NCBI GenBank assembly: GCA_015489465.1
Contig: WFZS01000081.1
Coordinates: 1-43,319, forward strand
Length of the DNA stretch: 43,319 nt
Source: Bacteroidales bacterium
GTDB lineage: Bacteria; Bacteroidota; Bacteroidia; Bacteroidales; F082
Reading direction: 5' to 3'
Under the pieces are notes generated by a model, which saw only the letters and a list, made by a program, of their open reading frames with translations, searched no databases and had not been told where the DNA came from. Position numbers and translations under genes: made by a program. Positions 42,978 through 43,319 of this stretch are shown in pieces. Each line of letters begins with the position of its first letter. Position 1 is the stretch's first letter.

Positions 42978-43113
42978 CATCCGCTTTTAGCGAAAGAGTT
43001 CATAGAAATAGACCAAGCGAGACAAACGGAGGTAAGCTTATTGATATAATCAATTGGTTTACAAGCTGTTTAAAAATGTTTTAATTTTTTTCAAAAAAAG
43101 TTTCAAAAAAAGC

Positions 43114-43143
43114 TTGGATGTAAATAAAAAAGGATTACTTTTG
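43114..43143 (+). promoter_or_regulatory. rRNA-type promoter P2
   Basis: TTG (43114-43116) and TACTTTTG (43136-43143) are again separated by 19 bp, with the same CAAAAAAAGCTTG lead-in and the same AAAAAAGGA-TTACTTTTGCA core as P1. Two strong tandem promoters with A-tracts and no downstream reading frame point to a ribosomal RNA operon. Confidence 0.87.
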
Positions 43144-43319
43144 CACTCCCTTTTTGCCGAGGGGGTAAAAAAAAGAGAAACCGAGCCGGTTTTAAACGAC
43201 CGGCCACGTTCATAGACATACTGAAAACAGCAAGCATAGCCAAGTAAGGAAAAGCAAGCGAAGCCCCTGAATATTTAAGATAATCCCCCGGGATTATTTT
43301 ATTATAATCAGGAATAGAA
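43144..43319 (+). other. Transcribed leader of a probable rRNA operon
   Basis: No coding frame is present. A hairpin GCCGGT/ACCGGC lies at about 43183-43202. GTTCATAGACATACTGAAAA from 43208 resembles the conserved sequence shortly upstream of 16S rRNA genes in Bacteroidota (GTTCTTTGACATA-type), and a near copy, GTTCATAGAAATA, is at 42998-43010 after P1. Near the edge ATAATCC/GGATTAT forms a hairpin (43280-43297) followed by TTTATT. The 16S gene start is not within the window. Confidence 0.65.

Overview
The window (about 43 kb, AT-rich) comes from a Bacteroidota chromosome, most likely a member of the Bacteroidales/Marinilabiliales type. The evidence is a SprA outer-membrane translocon, two secreted proteins with type IX secretion (T9SS) C-terminal sorting domains, a PorG-like barrel, a hybrid two-component regulator, lipoprotein CAZymes, and promoters of the Bacteroidota form TTG-N19-TAnnTTTG rather than sigma70 boxes. 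No insertion sequence, prophage, tRNA or CRISPR array was seen. The 16S rRNA gene itself appears to lie just past the right edge.

Region 1 (1-18436) is a polysaccharide utilisation locus for a uronic-acid-containing glycan. On the + strand, larE (cut by the window edge), larB and larC for the nickel-pincer cofactor run directly into a DUF4861 lipoprotein, a GH2 hydrolase and a jelly-roll polysaccharide lyase with a T9SS signal. The spacing (ATGA overlaps or 4-6 bp) implies one transcript. On the - strand, converging on it, are a hybrid sensor/regulator (HTCS), a TonB-dependent receptor, a T9SS-exported beta-helix protein, a GH88 unsaturated glucuronyl hydrolase and an alginate-lyase-superfamily (PL38-like) lipoprotein. 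The two lyase genes overlap tail to tail by 15 bp. A model: surface lyases cut the polymer, the receptor imports fragments, and GH88, PL38-like and GH2 enzymes finish them in the periplasm. No SusD is present. Four direct repeats at an exact 21-bp period precede the receptor promoter and are the likely HTCS operator.

Region 2 (18437-38945) is mostly core envelope and DNA metabolism: a secreted isoaspartyl peptidase/asparaginase, ruvA, sprA, then (- strand) topoisomerase IV subunit A and a BatA/VWA-like membrane protein. These are followed by the + strand cluster nadK-porG-uppS-bamA-skp-skp, which joins T9SS, cell-wall lipid carrier and outer-membrane protein assembly and ends in a clear intrinsic terminator.

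Region 3 (38944-43319) holds a - strand four-gene operon: a DUF1858/DUF2249 protein, a haem-copper-oxidase-I/NnrS-like membrane protein, a DUF59 Fe-S assembly protein and an Rrf2 regulator with three cysteines. It is probably a nitric-oxide or redox response unit. Divergent from it is yaaA (peroxide stress). The last 560 bp carry two near-duplicate strong promoters and a structured leader typical of a ribosomal RNA operon.
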